64,000 nt of DNA. Source: Mucilaginibacter rubeus. Its GTDB lineage: Bacteria > Bacteroidota > Bacteroidia > Sphingobacteriales > Sphingobacteriaceae. Below, piece by piece: positions 1 to 9,639 of this stretch; the stretch's first letter is position 1, and each line of letters opens with the position of its first letter. A model generated the notes under the pieces. That model made no database searches and was not told where the DNA came from. It saw only the letters and a list, made by a program, of their open reading frames with translations. The stretch covers positions 3,968,001 through 4,032,000 of the forward strand of contig NZ_CP043450.1 of assembly GCF_003286415.2 (NCBI RefSeq). Direction: 5' to 3'. A program made the position numbers and the translations under genes.

Positions 1-1
1 A

Positions 2-1654
2 CAGATGTATGATTATGAGGGGCGCAACTTTACATTATACAACCGTAACGCGCTTACTTACGCTAAAACATTCAGCGCCGATCATACCATATTCATTAAT
101 ACCTTTAATGAGATATATAAGCAAGGCGGCCAGAGCGGTATCATCCGCCAAAGCCGTATCCCAAATGATCAGTTACAGGGGCCGGTTGGGTCCGACTCCT
201 ATAATTCAAGAGGCGGTGGCGTATTATCAAACTTTAAAAATGCTACTATCGCGTCGTTTGCAGGTTCCTTTAACTACGATTATAAAAAGAAGTACGTACT
301 GGAGCTATCTTACCGCTTGGATGGTACATCCTCAAACGGCCTGGAGAATCCGTATTCCAAAAACCCTGCAGCCGGTTTAAGGTGGAATTACTACAAGGAA
401 AACTGGTTTAAAAACTGGGATTGGCTCACTTCAGGTGGGTTAAGATTAACCTGGGGCCAGAATATCGTGCCAACCGGCAGTTTGCAAAGTATCTATGGTT
501 TGTACAACCTGAATGGCAATTTTAATAACAATCCAACTATCGGCATTAATTATGAGTTTGTACCTAATCCTGCGCTAAAGCCAACTACAACAACGCAATA
601 TAACCTTGGGTTTGACATGACGATTTTGCAAGGTAAGGTTGACCTGAGTTTTGATACTTATTACAAAAAGGTTGATAATTTATTGTTTGACAGGTTTTTA
701 CCTAATAGTACAGGCTTTCAGAAAAAATCAAGTAATGATGTATCCATTGCCGATTACGGGTATGAGCTGATGGTAACCGTAAGGCCGCTAACTGCTAAGG
801 ATTTTAACTGGACGGTATCATTTAATGGCGCCATTAATCGCGATTACCTGCTGAGGTTACCAGCCGAATACAACGGACAATACATCAAATTTGATTATAA
901 CAACTACCAGCACATTGTTTTCAGGGTGGGTAAAAATACCTTGTCTAACTATCTGCTGGTTAACCAGGGTGTTTATCCAACAGATGCTAATGTGCCTGTA
1001 GATCCGGTAACAGGTAAAAAATATCAAACCAATGGGCTTGCCTTCAAAGGCGGTGACCCGATTTTTAAAGACGTGAACGGCGACTATATCCTTGACGACC
1101 GGGATTATGAAATAACCGGCAACTCACAACCTTTAATTACGGGTGGTGTATCTACAAATATAAACTACAAGAATTTCGGATTAAATATTTATGCCAGTTA
1201 TACAGCCAAGAGAACAATATTGAATAATGCACTGTCAGACAGGTTGTCAATCATGAAGGATCCTTATGCCCTACTGGCCGCGGTTCCATTGGATGACATG
1301 GACATTTGGCGAAAACCGGGTGACCATGCCAAGTATCCTAATCCCTATTCGTTTTCAAGGTTTAACCAGATAAGGCCGCTTCGCTCCGATCAGAGTTTAT
1401 GGCAGGAAGAAGGGTCATACCTCAAGATCAACACGGTTACGCTATCCTACATGTTTGACCGGAAATTTGTACGGCGCTTTGGGTTTAACAACGTAAGGGT
1501 TTATTTCTCAACCAATAACCTGATCACATTTTCAGGATATAATGGTCCCAACCCCGAAAACGTAACCTCCCTGGGCCGCGATATATCAAGCGGATACCCG
1601 GTACCACGTACTTACAACTTAGGTTTAAATATTGAACTCAATACAAGTAAATAA
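2..1654 (+). CDS. SusC/RagA-family TonB-dependent outer-membrane transporter (C-terminal part)
   Basis: The reading frame is open to the left edge, so the gene starts outside the window and only about 550 C-terminal residues are seen. They have the alternating aromatic/polar strands of a TonB-dependent beta-barrel, with features usual near the end of SusC proteins: a D-V-N-G-D-Y-I-L-D-D-R-D segment near residue 355, the phrase YLKINTVTLSYMF, and a final strand resembling YNLGLNIEL. SusC forms the outer-membrane channel that imports glycans or peptides captured by its SusD partner, powered by TonB. A SusD gene follows after 11 bp, which confirms the assignment. The plug and any STN domain lie outside the window, so the sensing type cannot be judged. 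Substrate unknown. Confidence 0.95.
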   Translation, partial: QMYDYEGRNFTLYNRNALTYAKTFSADHTIFINTFNEIYKQGGQSGIIRQSRIPNDQLQGPVGSDSYNSRGGGVLSNFKNATIASFAGSFNYDYKKKYVLELSYRLDGTSSNGLENPYSKNPAAGLRWNYYKENWFKNWDWLTSGGLRLTWGQNIVPTGSLQSIYGLYNLNGNFNNNPTIGINYEFVPNPALKPTTTTQYNLGFDMTILQGKVDLSFDTYYKKVDNLLFDRFLPNSTGFQKKSSNDVSIADYGYELMVTVRPLTAKDFNWTVSFNGAINRDYLLRLPAEYNGQYIKFDYNNYQHIVFRVGKNTLSNYLLVNQGVYPTDANVPVDPVTGKKYQTNGLAFKGGDPIFKDVNGDYILDDRDYEITGNSQPLITGGVSTNINYKNFGLNIYASYTAKRTILNNALSDRLSIMKDPYALLAAVPLDDMDIWRKPGDHAKYPNPYSFSRFNQIRPLRSDQSLWQEEGSYLKINTVTLSYMFDRKFVRRFGFNNVRVYFSTNNLITFSGYNGPNPENVTSLGRDISSGYPVPRTYNLGLNIELNTSK

Positions 1655-1665
1655 AACTCAAGATC

Positions 1666-3189
1666 ATGAAAAAAAGTGTTATATACATTTTAGCAGCGGC
1701 AGCAAGCTTGTGTTTACCATCCTGTAAAAAGTTTCTGAATGTACAACCCATTGATAAACTAACAGGGAATAACTTTTACCAATCGAAAGATGACGTTGTG
1801 GCCAATATTTATGATATGTCAAGAACATTTTTTGGCAAGATCAACGAAACACATTTTATTGGCGCAACCGGCGAATACCGTTCAGGAGAGGTTTTATATG
1901 AGCCCCAATCAGACCTGGGGCCGGCACGTGCATTTGTGGAGGTGCTGGGCAGGAACGACCTGCTTGGCCTTATCAACGGAAACCCGCCCTGGAATTTCTA
2001 CAACTTCGGCCTTATTACCGACTGGACAGGCTATTACCAGGTGATACAGAGCGCCAATATCCTTATTTCAAAACTGGAAACCGGCATACCCGGCGTAAGT
2101 GCCACCGAGAAAAAGCAGTTTGAAGGTGAAGCCGCTTTTATACGCGGGCTTGCATACTTCTATATGGTGAGGCTTTATGGCGATGTACCTTATTACACAG
2201 ACGCTTTCCATTCTACAGCCTTACCTCGTGAAAACATGGTATCTGTTTTAAATAAATGTATCGCCGATCTTAAAACCTATAAGGACGGCTTACCCTGGAC
2301 CTACGCCGATCCGGCCTTAAAAGGTGTAAGGGCCAGCAGGGGCAGCGTCATCGCGCTCATCATGAACATGAACATGTGGAATGCCGGCTTTGATAAACCT
2401 AATGCAAACAAATACTACCAGGAAACCGCAGACCTGGGGCAGGAGCTTGTTAAGAGCAACGCTTACAGGCTACTACCGATAACTGAGTGGGCTACTGTTA
2501 TCAAAGGACGATCTGACGAAAGCCTTTTTGAATTTTACCGCAGTATTAACTATGGCGATCAAAATACCAATGTTGCGCCGATTGGTGATATGTTTCTGCA
2601 CTATCCTTACAAAAGGCCTGAGTACACACACCGTATAAGCTTTGCTTATTTCAGGGGGGAATATATGCAAAAACTATATCCAGGTTCCTCTGACAAGCGC
2701 GCTACTATATGGTTTAACTCCGATATATATGCTGATAACGGAAAATTTATGATGCTCAAATTTGCTCAGAATGCCTTTGCAACTGGCGAAGAGGACGCCA
2801 ATCCCGATAACACTTTCATGATATTCAGGTATGCCGGTGAAATACTGCTATGCGCAGAAGCACTGGCCGAACTGGGACAGGATGACCAGGCCATCGCTAT
2901 GCTGAATAAAGTAAGGGACAGGGCCGAAGCATCGCGCTATGCCGGAAGTGGCGGGCAGGACCTTAAAGACTTCATTTTCCTGGAAAGATCGCGCGAACTG
3001 ATGGGCGAAGGGCACCATTACTTTGACCTGGTACGTACCCGCAGGATCATGAGCAGTGAGTGGTCATACAACGTATTGACGCTGGACAAGTTTAACCGTG
3101 GCGCCTGGACCTGGCCAATCAACAGTAACGCGCTTGCAAATAACCCATTTATGTCATTAAACATGTATTGGGTAAACGGAGGTAATTAA
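1666..3189 (+). CDS. SusD/RagB-family substrate-binding lipoprotein
   Basis: 507 residues. The N-terminus is a lipoprotein signal with lipobox L-P-S-C, giving a mature CKKFLNVQP start of the SusD type. The TPR-rich fold is recognisable from the phrases FIRGLAYFYMVRLYGDVPYYTD (about residue 160), GEILLCAEALAELGQ and the C-terminal ERSRELMGEGHHYFDLVRTR, a SusD hallmark. SusD is a surface lipoprotein that sits as a lid on the SusC barrel and binds the nutrient. It lies 11 bp after SusC and 17 bp before the fasciclin gene, so it is co-transcribed with both. The ligand cannot be told from sequence. No glycoside hydrolase follows in this operon, so it is not an obvious polysaccharide-utilisation locus. 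Confidence 0.95.
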   Translation: MKKSVIYILAAAASLCLPSCKKFLNVQPIDKLTGNNFYQSKDDVVANIYDMSRTFFGKINETHFIGATGEYRSGEVLYEPQSDLGPARAFVEVLGRNDLLGLINGNPPWNFYNFGLITDWTGYYQVIQSANILISKLETGIPGVSATEKKQFEGEAAFIRGLAYFYMVRLYGDVPYYTDAFHSTALPRENMVSVLNKCIADLKTYKDGLPWTYADPALKGVRASRGSVIALIMNMNMWNAGFDKPNANKYYQETADLGQELVKSNAYRLLPITEWATVIKGRSDESLFEFYRSINYGDQNTNVAPIGDMFLHYPYKRPEYTHRISFAYFRGEYMQKLYPGSSDKRATIWFNSDIYADNGKFMMLKFAQNAFATGEEDANPDNTFMIFRYAGEILLCAEALAELGQDDQAIAMLNKVRDRAEASRYAGSGGQDLKDFIFLERSRELMGEGHHYFDLVRTRRIMSSEWSYNVLTLDKFNRGAWTWPINSNALANNPFMSLNMYWVNGGN

Positions 3190-3206
3190 CCTATTCTTAA
3201 AAAGTA

Positions 3207-3941
3207 ATGATAAGAAATATGAAAAATATAATTATTGTTTTTGCCGGTTTTTTACTGGTACTCACCGGCTGTAAACGCGATGAGTATTATAAAGATGGCG
3301 GTAAAGCCCAGGCCAATTATCCTGCCGATATGCTTCAATATCTGCAAGATAAAGCGGTACCGTTTGATACCATCGCCCAGATCGTAAAACTGGCCGGAAT
3401 GGAAGAAACATTCCGCAAAAGTGATTTTACCTTTTTTGCGCCGGATGATGACGTGATCAAAAGAACCATAGGCAATAACAAAACCGGCGGCTCTTTAAAC
3501 TATTTTTTGTTTTATTCTGGTCGCGATACTGTGAAAAAGCTATCGGATATCGACTCAGCCATATGGAAAAAATACCTGCAACGGTATATGTTCAAAGGTA
3601 TTAACCACCTTAAAGATTATCCGCAAATAGATTTTAACCTGCAAAATCAGTATCCGGGAGCCCTTTATTATTCTTACAGTGGCGATGTGGAGAACATTGG
3701 TGTACTATACGGCGACGCCAATAACATCAAATACATTGGCCCGCGCACGTTGGTTATCAGTTATATATACGACATCAACAATGCTCAAAACGCGGTTTTT
3801 CGAAATAATGTCTCCTCATCTGATATCAAACCCACAAATGGGATAGTGCATACCCTGCAGTATAATGCGGCTTACTTCGGATTTAACCAGGATGACTTTT
3901 ATGAGGAAATATACTTCGCGGGCCTTCATCATTCTGAGTAA
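3207..3941 (+). CDS. Fasciclin-domain lipoprotein
   Basis: 244 residues with a lipoprotein signal (hydrophobic FAGFLLVLTGC, lipobox L-T-G-C). The mature start CKRDEYYKD is acidic/lysine-rich, fitting surface-export signals of Bacteroidota. From about residue 45 the protein matches a fasciclin (FAS1) domain: FDTIAQIVKLAGMEETF, then FTFFAPDDDVIKR, and a late G-I-V-H-T-L segment. FAS1 domains mediate adhesion or ligand contact and are not catalytic. An in-frame ATG at 3219 gives an equally good, shorter signal peptide, so the start could be either. The gene sits between SusD and other surface lipoproteins and probably encodes an accessory of the SusCD complex. The precise role is unknown. Confidence 0.85.
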   Translation: MIRNMKNIIIVFAGFLLVLTGCKRDEYYKDGGKAQANYPADMLQYLQDKAVPFDTIAQIVKLAGMEETFRKSDFTFFAPDDDVIKRTIGNNKTGGSLNYFLFYSGRDTVKKLSDIDSAIWKKYLQRYMFKGINHLKDYPQIDFNLQNQYPGALYYSYSGDVENIGVLYGDANNIKYIGPRTLVISYIYDINNAQNAVFRNNVSSSDIKPTNGIVHTLQYNAAYFGFNQDDFYEEIYFAGLHHSE

Positions 3942-3976
3942 AACATTATTAACGACATTCTTTCAATGATAATAAA

Positions 3977-5593
3977 TTGAATATGAGAAGATTTAACCAT
4001 ATCATGATGTTTATCCTGCTGGCGCTCACCATAGCGGCTTGCAAAAAGGATAAAACAGTTTATTCCGACCCCTATGGGGACGGAAAACCACCATTGGGCG
4101 TTACCCTCAGCCCCGACGCTGTACCTGCGCCGGCAGTTGGAACGGTGGGTACAGAGGTAACATTCAAAGCTACAGGCCTTGTCCCCTATAAAGACAAAAT
4201 AAAGTTCATGTTTAACGGCGAACCCGGTCAGGTTACCGAAGTAACAGAATCAACCATTAAGGTAAAAGTGCCCCCGTTTGGCAGTACCGGTATTACGTCA
4301 ATTGCCATTGATGATCAGTTAGTACTGGGGCCACTATTTAAGGTATCCGGGTTAATTAACATTGATCCTTCTTTCAGGGCAACTGCCGGCGCAAATAATA
4401 CTGTAAACCAGGTGTACCCACTTGCCGACGGACGAAACCTGGTATTGGGTTGGTTTACCAATTACGATAATAAAGGGATTATCACTCCTCTCAACCGCAT
4501 TGTAAGAACATCAGCTGATGGTGAGTTTGACCGTACTTTCCGGACAGGTAAAGCAGCAAACGGATCATTATCAAGGGTGATAGAACTTGGCGGAAAATAT
4601 GTTATCGCAGGGGGCTTTAGCGGCTACAACCAGCGTACAGAAAACATCAGCAATATTACCACTTTAAATGTTGATGGTAGCATTGATACTATCGGCGTGA
4701 AAACCTATAGGCGTCCGTCGCAAACAGATACAACCAAATACTTTCCAAAGTTTAACGGCGGTACCAATGAGTACATATCTAAAATATATAAGCATCAGAA
4801 CAAAATACTGGCAACCGGTAGTTTCAGATACTATGTAAACCGGGTTTATACCGAGCACAATCATGATTTCACCCGCGATACGGTGATCCTTGATAGTACA
4901 GAGATACGACAGATTGCCCGCTTTAACCTGGATGGTTCGCTGGACAAAACCTATCGTTTTAATATAGCAAGCAATAAAGGTCTGCCTTCGGCAAATGGCC
5001 CTGTTGACTCCTACATGCATACCGACGCCGATCAGCTGGAAAAATTGGTGTTATTTGGAAGCTTTACCACGTTTGATCAAGCACCGGCAGGCCGCTTGGT
5101 TCGCTTAAATGCAAATGGAAACATCGACGACTCATTTAAAACCGGAGCCGGCACAGATAATAGTATCTCATCGCTAACCTACAACACTGTAACCAAAAAA
5201 TACCTGATAACAGGGATCTTCAGAACATACGATGGAAAACCGGCCATCAGCATGGCGCTGGTTAATCTTGACGGATCTCTTGACCAAAGCTTTGTGGCTA
5301 AAACATTTGAAGGAGGTTACCCCGGTTTTGCCCGCCAGCTCAACGATGGATTGATAGTGGTTAGCGGCAGCTTTAAAAAATATAACAATGTTACCCGCAA
5401 TGGCTTTATGGTGTTGAATACCAAAGGTGAACTTGCCGGAAATTATAACACTACCGGCCCATTCTCAGGTAGCTTGTCTGATATCATTGAAACAAAATCC
5501 ACTGATGGTAAACGGGCATTATTGCTGATCGGCAGCATATATCGCTTTGATAATACCCCGGTTAACAACATCATACGTGTAACCATCGAATAA
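3977..5593 (+). CDS. IPT/TIG-domain and delta-60-repeat beta-propeller lipoprotein
   Basis: 538 residues, lipoprotein signal with lipobox I-A-A-C followed by KKDKT. Residues about 40-130 look like an immunoglobulin-like IPT/TIG domain (VGTEVTFKATGL ... VKVPPFGSTGITSIAI). The rest carries repeats of the form D/N-G-x-hydrophobic-D-x-S/T-F: DGEFDRTF, DGSLDKTY, NGNIDDSF, DGSLDQSF. This is the delta-60 type repeat that folds as a beta-propeller. No catalytic motif is visible. Related Bacteroidota proteins are filed as DUF5008-like, a recollection that should be checked by HMM. Its place in the SusCD operon and its lipid anchor suggest a surface-exposed binding protein. Confidence 0.8.
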   Translation: MNMRRFNHIMMFILLALTIAACKKDKTVYSDPYGDGKPPLGVTLSPDAVPAPAVGTVGTEVTFKATGLVPYKDKIKFMFNGEPGQVTEVTESTIKVKVPPFGSTGITSIAIDDQLVLGPLFKVSGLINIDPSFRATAGANNTVNQVYPLADGRNLVLGWFTNYDNKGIITPLNRIVRTSADGEFDRTFRTGKAANGSLSRVIELGGKYVIAGGFSGYNQRTENISNITTLNVDGSIDTIGVKTYRRPSQTDTTKYFPKFNGGTNEYISKIYKHQNKILATGSFRYYVNRVYTEHNHDFTRDTVILDSTEIRQIARFNLDGSLDKTYRFNIASNKGLPSANGPVDSYMHTDADQLEKLVLFGSFTTFDQAPAGRLVRLNANGNIDDSFKTGAGTDNSISSLTYNTVTKKYLITGIFRTYDGKPAISMALVNLDGSLDQSFVAKTFEGGYPGFARQLNDGLIVVSGSFKKYNNVTRNGFMVLNTKGELAGNYNTTGPFSGSLSDIIETKSTDGKRALLLIGSIYRFDNTPVNNIIRVTIE

Positions 5594-5623
5594 ATTTTAT
5601 GAGAACCTATAATCTATAAGGAA

Positions 5624-7324
5624 ATGCAGAACAGGAAAAAATATAAAGGAATCATTTTTTCAATTATTTGTGCATTGGCTGTTGCAACCATATCATGCAA
5701 CAAGGATTTTGTACGTACCCTCCCCGATAAAAACTATACAGATACAGCCAAAGCAACATCTGGCGAACGCAAGGTGTTGTACCTGATTGTTGACGGAGCC
5801 AGGGGCTCATCCGTAAACAGCGCCAATGTTCCTAATATCAAAGCGCTACTCCCCTATTCAATTTATAGCTGGGTAGCCTTGAGCGATCCGGATTCGACCC
5901 GGGACGTGAGCAACTGGGCCAATATGCTAACCGGTGTAAAAAAAGAAAAACACAAGATCCTATCAGACGATTTTGCCGGAAACAACCTGGCAACTTATCC
6001 TGTGTTTTTTGAAAGGATAAAGGAAGAAAAGCCGAATGCCAAAATTGTATCCTTTTCTTCTTCGGCTATTTTTAAAAACAAGTTAACCCAGGGCGCTGCC
6101 ATAAGCCAGCAATTTGACACCGACGAGCAAATCAAAACTGCCGTAGTTAATAGCCTGAATACCGATACAGCGCAATTGATACTTGGCCATTTCAATGATA
6201 TCAAAGAAGCCGGCGCCAAATATGGATTTGACAACTCAGCATCGCAGTATAAAGCCTCTATTGAAAAGTTTGATGGTTATGTAGGTGAGATGATTGACGC
6301 CCTGAAAAAAAGGAAGAATTACGCCAATGAAGATTGGCTGGTAGTAATAGCATCAAGCGGTGGCGGAAAGTTTGCTATTCCGGCTAACCAGGATGACAAT
6401 ACCGTTTTCAGCAACACGGCCGTTAACACGTTTACCATTTATTACAATCCTAAATATAAACAAAGGATAATAGGTAAACCCTTTACCGGCAACAGGTATC
6501 TGGGGCGAACAGTGCGTTTAAGGGACACCGGGATCCGGGCCGAAATCGATACGGCTGATATTTTTAATCTTGATGACACTACCAAATTCACCATTGAACT
6601 GAAGGTTAAAAAGAATGAGGATAAATTCTTTTGGCCAAGCATTTTGGGTAAAAGGCCGGAATGGTCATCAGGGCACCCGGGCGTTGGCTGGGTAATTTAT
6701 CTGGAAGATGCTTACTGGTATTTTGAATACCGTGGTACCAAGGATGGTGATTATCATCAATGTCGTGGCGCCGATTTGCAAAAAGGCAGATGGCAAAACT
6801 TATCTGTTAAATGCGAAATACGTGCAGGCAGACGATATATCAGGACCTATACCGATGGGGTTTTCAATAATGAACTGGACGTAACCGAGTCGGGAAGTTT
6901 TAGCAACCATAGCCCGCTAAAATTGGGGTATTTAAACGGCCAGGGACACGGTACTCCTGACGTGTATGTAACTGACATCAGGTTTTTCAAGATTGACGTG
7001 CCCGATGCCGTGATCGGAAATTATGCCTGCGAAACATCCATCAGCGAGGGCCACCCTTACTATACTTTTCTGGCGGCATACTGGCCGGGCACAGATGGCC
7101 AGGGTGACAAGATCAGGGATATAGGCCCGCAGGCCCGCGACTTCCAACTAAAGGGCAATTACCAATGGGAGGATTTCAATGATCTGATATGCCCGCCGCC
7201 GGCAGGAGCGCTCGCACAGTTTGTACCGCAAACAGCAGATATACCTGCACAAATAATCAACTGGTTCAGGATACCTAACAGGCAGGCCTGGGGGCTTGAT
7301 GGCCGGGTTTGGCTTGATCAGTAA
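5624..7324 (+). CDS. Lipoprotein with phosphodiesterase-like fold (apparently degenerate) and LamG-like C-terminal domain
   Basis: 566 residues, lipoprotein signal with lipobox T-I-S-C-N-K-D. Residues about 50-290 resemble the alkaline-phosphatase/nucleotide-pyrophosphatase superfamily: KVLYLIVDGARGSS (first metal-binding Asp), NVPNIKALLPYSIYSW, then NWANMLTGVKKEKHKI where the nucleophile region would be. The second metal site, normally S/T-D-H-G, reads I-A-S-S-G-G-G-K-F, so Asp and His ligands are missing and phosphatase activity is doubtful. The C-terminal half (about 295-480) looks like a concanavalin/LamG sandwich: FTIELKVKKNEDKFFW, WQNLSVKCEIRAG, LKLGYLNGQGHG. The layout matches what I recall as DUF4983 proteins. 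It probably acts as a surface binding protein in the SusCD operon. Confidence 0.75.
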   Translation: MQNRKKYKGIIFSIICALAVATISCNKDFVRTLPDKNYTDTAKATSGERKVLYLIVDGARGSSVNSANVPNIKALLPYSIYSWVALSDPDSTRDVSNWANMLTGVKKEKHKILSDDFAGNNLATYPVFFERIKEEKPNAKIVSFSSSAIFKNKLTQGAAISQQFDTDEQIKTAVVNSLNTDTAQLILGHFNDIKEAGAKYGFDNSASQYKASIEKFDGYVGEMIDALKKRKNYANEDWLVVIASSGGGKFAIPANQDDNTVFSNTAVNTFTIYYNPKYKQRIIGKPFTGNRYLGRTVRLRDTGIRAEIDTADIFNLDDTTKFTIELKVKKNEDKFFWPSILGKRPEWSSGHPGVGWVIYLEDAYWYFEYRGTKDGDYHQCRGADLQKGRWQNLSVKCEIRAGRRYIRTYTDGVFNNELDVTESGSFSNHSPLKLGYLNGQGHGTPDVYVTDIRFFKIDVPDAVIGNYACETSISEGHPYYTFLAAYWPGTDGQGDKIRDIGPQARDFQLKGNYQWEDFNDLICPPPAGALAQFVPQTADIPAQIINWFRIPNRQAWGLDGRVWLDQ

Positions 7325-7353
7325 AAGTTAACCATTACAAACTAAATTATTTG

Positions 7354-8790
7354 ATGATGAAAAAATACAGATATGTTTTGTTTATCGGATTAATTGTTCT
7401 GATAGCGGGAGCATGCAGGCAAAATAATCTTGATGAGCTTAAAGCAATTCAAAACACCGACAGGAATGTTTCCGGCGCTGGAGCCGATGCCAATGGTGTA
7501 GCTGCCGGCAATGAAATAGTTAAAGTGCCATTTAAAATATCCTTATCGGGCCCCGCAACTAAAGCGTTCCAGGTAGGTATAACGTTTAATAATGATACTG
7601 TTTCCAAACTGATAGCCAACGGTACGCTTAAAAATACGGCAATGCTGCCTGCCGGTGCAATTGATTACGACGGCGTGATCAATGTAGCATTCGGGGCAGA
7701 TACCGCATCCTCGGTTGCCAGTGTCAGGTTATCGGCCATTGAAGCTAATTATGGAAAAAATGTAGCTTTTGCATTTAAATTGACAGATCCTGGCAAGGGC
7801 AACCAGATTAAAGGATCACAATCAAACATCCTGGTAGTACTTGATACCAAAACACTTATTAAAGAAAGCGATATTCATTACGTTTCGCTTTTAAATGGCG
7901 GTGGTATCTTGAATGTTGATTATCAAAAAAACTACACAACATCGCCGGCAGGTATCACCATTCCGTTAACTATAAACCTGGCAGGCGTGCCGGCAGGTGC
8001 ATTTAATGTGAATGTGAAACTGAACATGGATACCATTGCCGATCTGGTAAGTAAAAAAGTACTCCCTGATAACACTATCGCGCTCAAGCCCGACCAGTAT
8101 AACATTGATACGTTGATCCGGGTAAATTCCAATGCCAGCACGGCGGTGATACGCTTATCAATAGGATGGCCTGTTTTTGATGCCAACATAGCTGCCAATA
8201 AACGTTTTGGCTTTGTGGTGAGTCTGGTTAATCCGTCAAAACACATCCTGCATCCAACAAACAGCAAAATGATTGTCTTGGTACAGCCAGAGGTTAATCT
8301 CGACAATAATTCATACATCACCGGCAACGGTACAGGTTTAAAGGCGGAATACTTTTCGAATAATCAACAACTTGATTTTGATGGCAGAAAGCCTGATCTT
8401 GTACAAATAGAGCCCACTATTGATTGGCCTAACGACGGGGTTTGGCAAGCTGCGATACCAAGTATAAGTCATGATAATTTCTCAACCAGGTGGACCGGCG
8501 AGTTTCTTGCGCCCGTTCGGGGTGAATACGTGTTCTGGCAAAATGAATGGGACGACGGATCGAGGTTATACATAGACGGTAAGGCCATTATTAATGATTT
8601 CACTACCGAATGGGATAAGGACAGCCGTACAGCTAAAATATTCTTAGAACGCGGTAAACGTTATAAAATAGAAGCCGATCATCGTGAAAACGTGGGTGGC
8701 CAGCGTGCCCGTTTAACTTTTGAAGTACCATCGGCCGGCATCAATGGCAGAAGGATAGTACCGCAAAGCCAATTATTCCCAGCCCCTTAA
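7354..8790 (+). CDS. DUF1735-like and PA14-domain lipoprotein
   Basis: 478 residues from the ATG at 7354; a second ATG follows immediately and an upstream TTG is possible. Lipobox I-A-G-A-C. Two similar beta-rich segments (about 50-150 and 190-310) share the theme of a hydrophobic transport-like strand, then N-x-D-T, then LIAN/VSKKVLP, then LPxGxIDYD, as in the DUF1735 family common in SusCD operons. Residues about 325-478 form a PA14 domain (GLKAEYFSNNQQLDFDGRK, FSTRWTGEFLAPVRGEYVFW, GSRLYIDGKAIINDF, ERGKRYKIEADHRE), a carbohydrate-binding module type. It is probably a surface glycan-binding lipoprotein co-transcribed with the SusCD pair. Confidence 0.82.
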   Translation: MMKKYRYVLFIGLIVLIAGACRQNNLDELKAIQNTDRNVSGAGADANGVAAGNEIVKVPFKISLSGPATKAFQVGITFNNDTVSKLIANGTLKNTAMLPAGAIDYDGVINVAFGADTASSVASVRLSAIEANYGKNVAFAFKLTDPGKGNQIKGSQSNILVVLDTKTLIKESDIHYVSLLNGGGILNVDYQKNYTTSPAGITIPLTINLAGVPAGAFNVNVKLNMDTIADLVSKKVLPDNTIALKPDQYNIDTLIRVNSNASTAVIRLSIGWPVFDANIAANKRFGFVVSLVNPSKHILHPTNSKMIVLVQPEVNLDNNSYITGNGTGLKAEYFSNNQQLDFDGRKPDLVQIEPTIDWPNDGVWQAAIPSISHDNFSTRWTGEFLAPVRGEYVFWQNEWDDGSRLYIDGKAIINDFTTEWDKDSRTAKIFLERGKRYKIEADHRENVGGQRARLTFEVPSAGINGRRIVPQSQLFPAP

Positions 8791-8811
8791 GGCAGCTATG
8801 CTAATTGATCA

Positions 8812-9639
8812 ATGAAAATTAAGGACATGAAAAAAATATTGCATATCATATCGGTATTTTCAACAGTAGCCCTGTTGTTTGCCGGATGTAAAAAAGATAA
8901 GCCCGCGCCACAACCCGAACCGGATGAGCCAAAACCTATTGTGGGTTTTACAGCCGTACGTACAGATAGTGTTGACTTTTTAAGTTATCAATTCACCAGT
9001 ACGGCCGTCAATTACAAAGATATCCTGTGGCAATTTGGCGACGATAGCACATCGGCAGAAAAAGCCCCTAAACACAGGTATGCTTTTGACGGTTTATATC
9101 ACGTAACGTTAACAGCCAGAAATTCGCAGGGATACTCGGCGGCACGGGAAATAATACTGAATGTTGCCGATCCTAATTTTGACCGCACCAAGGTTGGTGA
9201 GAGCTACTTTGCTACCATAGGCGGCACGTTTACTGTATCGCGCGATAACGGCGGTGGTCCAAACTCAAACGAGGGCTCGTTAAAAGTGGTTGACGGCGAC
9301 CCAAATACCAAGTTTTTCCAATCGGGTTTCTCCGGCGATCTGGTGATGAAATATGAACTTAAAACTGCCGTTGTTGCAGGAGCCTATACCATGACATCGG
9401 CAAACGACTCTCCTGATCGCGACCCTAAAGGATGGGTGCTTCAGGGCTCGGAGGATGGTATACGCTGGATAAATCTGCACAGCAAAAACAACGAAGTTTT
9501 TGCCAATCGCTTTCAGCGGATCATATATCACTTTAACAATAACGTAGCCTATAAATTTTACAGGATAACCATTAAAACCAATAATGGCAGCCGCGATTTC
9601 CAAATGGCTGAGTGGACCGTTAACAAAAAGCAGCCGTAA
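8812..9639 (+). CDS. PKD-domain and discoidin-like lipoprotein
   Basis: 275 residues; lipobox L-F-A-G-C-K-K-D-K. An alternative ATG at 8827 shortens the signal peptide by five residues. Residues about 45-120 form a PKD domain (ILWQFGDDSTSAEKAPKH, then YHVTLTARNSQGYS). The C-terminal 150 residues resemble a discoidin/F5-8C-type binding module: GWVLQGSEDGIRWINL and an ending YKFYRITIKTNNGSRDFQMA before EW. Both modules bind glycans or proteins and neither is catalytic. It is the last gene of the operon. Its TAA stop codon lies inside the loop of the terminator hairpin, so translation and termination signals overlap. Confidence 0.82.
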   Translation: MKIKDMKKILHIISVFSTVALLFAGCKKDKPAPQPEPDEPKPIVGFTAVRTDSVDFLSYQFTSTAVNYKDILWQFGDDSTSAEKAPKHRYAFDGLYHVTLTARNSQGYSAAREIILNVADPNFDRTKVGESYFATIGGTFTVSRDNGGGPNSNEGSLKVVDGDPNTKFFQSGFSGDLVMKYELKTAVVAGAYTMTSANDSPDRDPKGWVLQGSEDGIRWINLHSKNNEVFANRFQRIIYHFNNNVAYKFYRITIKTNNGSRDFQMAEWTVNKKQP

